Below are positions 15,001 through 16,333 of a DNA stretch of 16,333 nucleotides, in pieces. The number at the start of each line of letters is the position of its first letter. Within the stretch, counting starts at the first letter, position 1. The notes under the pieces are model-generated. The model was not told the DNA's origin. It was given only the letters and a program-made list of their open reading frames with translations, and ran no database searches. A program made the translations under genes and the position numbers. The stretch comes from JBBKWX01 sp037969175 (GTDB taxonomy: Bacteria > Bacteroidota > Bacteroidia > AKYH767-A > JBBKVM01): the NCBI GenBank assembly GCA_037969175.1, contig JBBKWX010000178.1, positions 1-16,333 of the forward strand. The letters run 5' to 3'.

Positions 15001-15504
15001 TCCATTGGAGGATGTCCAAAGACCACCGGCCGGCGAGCCTACATAAAGCTTGTTAGCATCATTTGGATGCACTTTTACAAAATTCAATCTTCCTGCGCCC
15101 GACATTCCGGCTACTGTAGTTGGACCTATCAAAGTCCAGGTACCGGCATTCGTTCTTTGCACGCGTTCATTTAGTTTACGCGCTTCATCAGCCACGGCCA
15201 TAGGGTTGAAACGGGTTCCGTCTTCTGCTACACGTGGAGCCATGAACCATTCCCAGCGTTTAAATTGCTTATATCCTGAGATCCGTTTTTCAGCAGTTGT
15301 GAGTTCAGTACCAAGAGGTTTTGTAGCCAGTAGTCTAGCTTGTGCGGCCAGTTCTTGTTCCTTATATTCTTCAAACGTCTTTTGGACTTCAAAGAAGTTT
15401 ACATTTGGATCCTTCATTTTGCTTACCCAATCCTGAGCATTGATCTCAGAACCGGTAAAAAAAGCAAGCATCACAAGCAATTTCGCGTAATAATTGTTTT
15501 TCAT
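12043..15504 (-). CDS. Large secreted Asp-box (BNR/VPS10-like) beta-propeller protein with PKD, Ig-like and T9SS sorting domains
   Basis: 1153 residues. A signal peptide likely ends after INA (residue 23). A helical conserved segment follows (about 24-120, with FKRWEWFMAPRV). About eleven Asp-box repeats of the S/T-x-D/N-x-G-x-T/S-W type (WTSSNGGSTW, KSTDAGLTW, RSTDAGATW, RSTNGGTNW and others) run from about 160 to 670, typical of sortilin/VPS10- and sialidase-like propellers. A PKD domain (about 753-835; TSWNWSFPGG) and an Ig-like domain (about 840-900) come next. A beta-rich module (about 905-1048) and a type A T9SS C-terminal domain (about 1065-1153; ISIYPNPNNGMFSV ... KGIYMLRV ... KKVAVY) complete it. 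It is exported by Sec then T9SS to the surface or medium. No catalytic residues are recognised, so adhesion, binding or hydrolysis all remain possible. It is a single gene with its own terminator. Confidence 0.92.
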   Translation of the reverse strand: MKNNYYAKLLVMLAFFTGSEINAQDWVSKMKDPNVNFFEVQKTFEEYKEQELAAQARLLATKPLGTELTTAEKRISGYKQFKRWEWFMAPRVAEDGTRFNPMAVADEARKLNERVQRTNAGTWTLIGPTTVAGMSGAGRLNFVKVHPNDANKLYVGSPAGGLWTSSNGGSTWTTNTDWVDQVIGCTDIAFDPNNNNIMYLATGDGDAGDTYTIGLLKSTDAGLTWNRTGLQFYMANFRQMSKVSVNPANSNNIVVVTSGGIYRSMDAAATFTQVQTGSFKDMEFKPGDPNTMYACGSSFVRSTDAGATWTTIAGGLPAVAAVSRMAIAVTTADPNYIYMIVGKPAPAYGTEGFYRSTNGGTNWNKINTPDIGTQQWYDLCIAASPNSANEVLIGGQTQFLKTINGGATWSASGAGTHVDYHDVVYTGGTTVYMANDGGVYRSTNSGGSWSNLSNGLTIAQMYGFGQSANNPNLLIHGWQDNGSNRYNGTSWNSILGGDGMLPFIDYNNDNNMWAESQNGGLARSTNGGGSMSGCVGNISEAGAWVTPWLQDPNVPGTIYAGFVNVWKSTVGGNTWTKISNFGGSATLNRIAVSGANSQVIWAANNANLYVTNNGGTNWSTISNVPSGTITYIACSNTDPNKAWITYSGFNNQNKVFQTNDQGATWMNISASLPNVPVNCIVYMKNSNDAVYVGTDLGVFYKDATLTTWQPYFDGLPNVIVTQLEIFYPGNKLRASTYGRGLWETPLYVAGNYPPSAFFISDQTISCPGAGVQFTDYSAGQPTSWNWSFPGGNPSSSTQQNPVVNFNAPGSYNVTLTATNANGTDIYTANNHITISSSPYSAPSTVGAQRCDPGTVNLSASSSVAGGTIRWWDAPGGGNIVATGNTYSPFINGTTNFYVDVDVPGGLVDYVGEPGISGSVGAYFTANDIRGLYFDVLDPIVLNSVQVYANSAGNRTIEIIGPTGNTVVEKTVFIPASPTVPTTVSLNFNLYPGNNYFIKCRGNVDLFRHSAGAVYPYTGTSVRITESNASIPGYYYFFYDWTYTTVTCNSERASVTATDTCAIIGINELFANGGISIYPNPNNGMFSVSFDAADQDNYLVEVLNPLGQVVYSEKLLSFSGKYKNDIELGKKAKGIYMLRVSNSKKNSVKKVAVY

Positions 15505-15636
15505 GCAATCGTTATTAGTGGTGATTAGTATAAGAAAGGGGAATTGAAAAGATTTTCGAATTTAGGGAATGAACTAATACCAAACAATACAAATATGTTA
15601 TTGTCTTGATTCTGTTGCTCCATGCTATTTTTTTTT

Positions 15637-15674
15637 CACCATGGAGACACGGAAACACGGATTAACACAGAGTG
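15637..15674. repeat. Short CACGGA/CACAGA-type intergenic repeat
   Basis: After nine Ts (15628-15636) the sequence runs CACCATGGAGACACGG, AAACACGG, ATTAACACAGAG, a degenerate repeat of A/G-ACACGGA units about 8-12 nt apart. I recognise this style of repeat from intergenic regions of Bacteroidota. Related fragments are at 11509-11524 (ACCATAGAGACAAAG) and 11625-11634 (ACCACAGAGG). Its role is unknown. Confidence 0.5.
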
Positions 15675-15718
15675 ATATTGTGCTAAATTGAAACGTGGGC
15701 GCCTTGATGGGGGACAAA

Positions 15719-15776
15719 ATTCATAATTTTTAATTGAATTCGTATCTCGTAATTTGGAATTCGTAATTGAATTTGA
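15719..15776. repeat. AT-rich degenerate repeat of GAATTCGTA / AATT units
   Basis: GAATTCGTA occurs at 15736-15744 and 15757-15765, with TCGTAATT and TTGAATT variants between and around them. This gives a degenerate tandem of roughly 10-21-nt spacing. The 364-nt stretch 15505-15868 holds no gene; besides this and the CACGGA repeat it contains only the tRNA promoter. The start region of the large reverse gene has no convincing promoter box (TATTGTTTG on the reverse strand has a 3-nt spacer). Confidence 0.4.
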
Positions 15777-15824
15777 TTGGGATTTTGGGTCAGCATCAAA
15801 AAAATATCAATTATTTTAGCTTCA

Positions 15825-15857
15825 TTTGCAAACAATATAAATACTTTGTTATCTTTG
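15825..15857 (+). promoter_or_regulatory. Bacteroidota promoter for the tRNA operon (TTTG / TAnnTTTG)
   Basis: TTTG (15825-15828) and TATCTTTG (15850-15857) are both perfect matches to the primary sigma factor consensus, with 21 nt between. The box ends 11 nt before tRNA-Ser, so transcription would begin a few bases upstream of the mature 5' end. Confidence 0.82.
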
Positions 15858-15868
15858 CCGACCCGAAA

Positions 15869-15955
15869 GGAGAGGTGCCTGAGAGGCCGAAAGGAACAGT
15901 TTGCTAAACTGTCGTACTGGAAACGGTACCGAGGGTTCGAATCCCTCTCTCTCCG
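15869..15955 (+). tRNA. tRNA-Ser(GCU)
   Basis: 87 nt with the long variable arm of tRNA-Ser (about 15913-15930). Acceptor stem GGAGAGG (15869-15875) pairs with TCTCTCC (15948-15954), with one G-U pair. Anticodon stem ACAGT/ACTGT has loop TTGCTAA and anticodon GCT (15903-15905). T arm GAGGG TTCGAAT CCCTC. Discriminator G15955; CCA is not encoded. It reads AGC and AGU codons. Confidence 0.97.
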
Positions 15956-15992
15956 CAAGACTTGCAACGGCATGTTTTAACTTTAGGGAATT

Positions 15993-16066
15993 CGGGGTGT
16001 AGCGTAGTCCGGTATCGCGCCTGCTTTGGGAGCAGGAGGCCGTAGGTTCGAATCCTGCCACCCCGA
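15993..16066 (+). tRNA. tRNA-Pro(UGG)
   Basis: 74 nt. Acceptor CGGGGTG (15993-15999) pairs with CACCCCG (16059-16065). Anticodon stem CCTGC/GCAGG has loop TTTGGGA and anticodon TGG. T arm GTAGG TTCGAAT CCTGC. Discriminator A16066; CCA is not encoded. It lies 37 nt after tRNA-Ser in the same transcript. Confidence 0.97.
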
Positions 16067-16116
16067 CACCAATTTATCCCGTGCTTTATCCCCTGCTGCG
16101 GGATTGTCAAAAATCC

Positions 16117-16190
16117 GGTTCCGTAGCTCAGCTGGATAGAGCAACAGCCTTCTAAGCTGTGGGTCATAGGTTCGAATCCTATCGGAATCA
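16117..16190 (+). tRNA. tRNA-Arg(UCU)
   Basis: 74 nt. Acceptor GGTTCCG (16117-16123) pairs with CGGAATC (16183-16189), with one G-U pair. Anticodon stem ACAGC/GCTGT has loop CTTCTAA and anticodon TCT (16151-16153). T arm ATAGG TTCGAAT CCTAT. Discriminator A16190; CCA is not encoded. A 6-bp hairpin ATCCCG/CGGGAT (16076-16081 with 16099-16104) lies in the spacer after tRNA-Pro. Confidence 0.97.
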
Positions 16191-16200
16191 CTTGATAATC

Positions 16201-16233
16201 AAGTCCTTATCTAAAGATAGGGACTTTTTTTTT
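16201..16233 (+). terminator. Intrinsic terminator of the tRNA operon
   Basis: AAGTCCTTATCT (16201-16212) pairs with AGATAGGGACTT (16215-16226) with one T-G pair. It is followed by a nine-T run (16225-16233), 10 nt after tRNA-Arg. Confidence 0.93.
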
Positions 16234-16265
16234 GTGGCGAGCCAAGTGCAGTTTGCTTTTTTTTT

Positions 16266-16290
16266 GCCACTAAGGCCCGAAGATTCAAAG
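16266..16290. repeat. Fragment of a CACTAAGG-type intergenic repeat
   Basis: After a T-run, GCCACTAAGGCCCGAAG continues with ATTCAAAG, a degenerate run of units about 8-9 nt long ending in AAG or AAAG. It resembles interspersed CACTAAGG repeats I associate with Bacteroidota intergenic DNA. No gene is seen from 16234 to the window end. Confidence 0.35.
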
Positions 16291-16333
16291 TACACTCGAA
16301 GAATAAAAAATTACTGTGCGAATCCCCCTTCCC

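Noticed and set aside
12043..15504. Reading frames of 60-150 residues on the opposite strand or in other frames of the large gene
   Set aside because: They lack motifs and fall entirely within a gene with clear domain structure.
15637..15776. CRISPR array
   Set aside because: Units are 8-12 nt, degenerate and without unique spacers; no cas genes are present.
15683..16191. Overlapping reverse-strand reading frames reading like RERDSNPRYRF and GFEPTASCSQSRR
   Set aside because: They are antisense translations of the three tRNA genes, a well-known source of spurious proteins.

Overview
The window is a piece of a Bacteroidota (Bacteroidetes) chromosome, probably from the Chitinophagales/Sphingobacteriia side, although that finer placement is only an impression. 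The evidence is a 1153-residue secreted protein ending in a type IX secretion (T9SS) sorting domain, a GldI-like FKBP lipoprotein, several perfect TAnnTTTG promoter boxes, A-rich leaders without Shine-Dalgarno sites, and the gene order DUF721-recF / TPR protein-ribH. The sequence is AT-rich with short intergenic gaps. Its gene content is mostly housekeeping, with no phage, IS transposase or CRISPR.

Layout. 1-993 is the 3' part of dnaA (cut by the window edge), closed by a strong terminator. Then come two forward genes, a low-molecular-weight tyrosine phosphatase and an RsmI-like methyltransferase (1028-2216). They run head-on into a reverse operon (2221-5546) that reads nrnA-like DHH phosphoesterase, then three FKBP-type lipoproteins: GldI-like, degenerate plus canonical domain, and double canonical domain. 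A short divergent promoter region separates this operon from ndk (5682-6101), which has its own terminator. Next is the reverse pair recF-DUF721 (7735 to 6327, 4-nt overlap). Opposite it are a membrane-anchored TPR protein (7943-8620), ribH (8727-9212) and a roughly 12-TM glycosyltransferase-like membrane protein (9270-10931). The latter meets a reverse GNAT acetyltransferase tail to tail on a shared CTAG.

11474-12042 holds no gene but carries the most unusual structure here: a roughly 427-bp nested inverted repeat (11540-11966) with a perfect 29-bp inner arm pair. It is followed by the terminator of the large T9SS-exported Asp-box/PKD protein (15504 to 12043). 15505-15868 is non-coding, with short Bacteroidota-type repeats and a textbook promoter. 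That promoter drives a three-tRNA operon, Ser(GCU)-Pro(UGG)-Arg(UCU), closed by a strong terminator.

How the parts relate. dnaA, recF and DUF721 (related to DciA, the helicase-loading protein) belong to DNA replication and repair. nrnA and ndk belong to RNA-fragment and nucleotide turnover, and ribH to riboflavin synthesis. The FKBP lipoproteins are envelope folding factors. The GldI-like one hints at the gliding/T9SS machinery that would also export the 1153-residue protein, but that link is inference. I found no convincing new multi-gene system. The foldback element, a possibly leaderless nrnA mRNA and the catalytically degenerate FKBPs are the points worth following.
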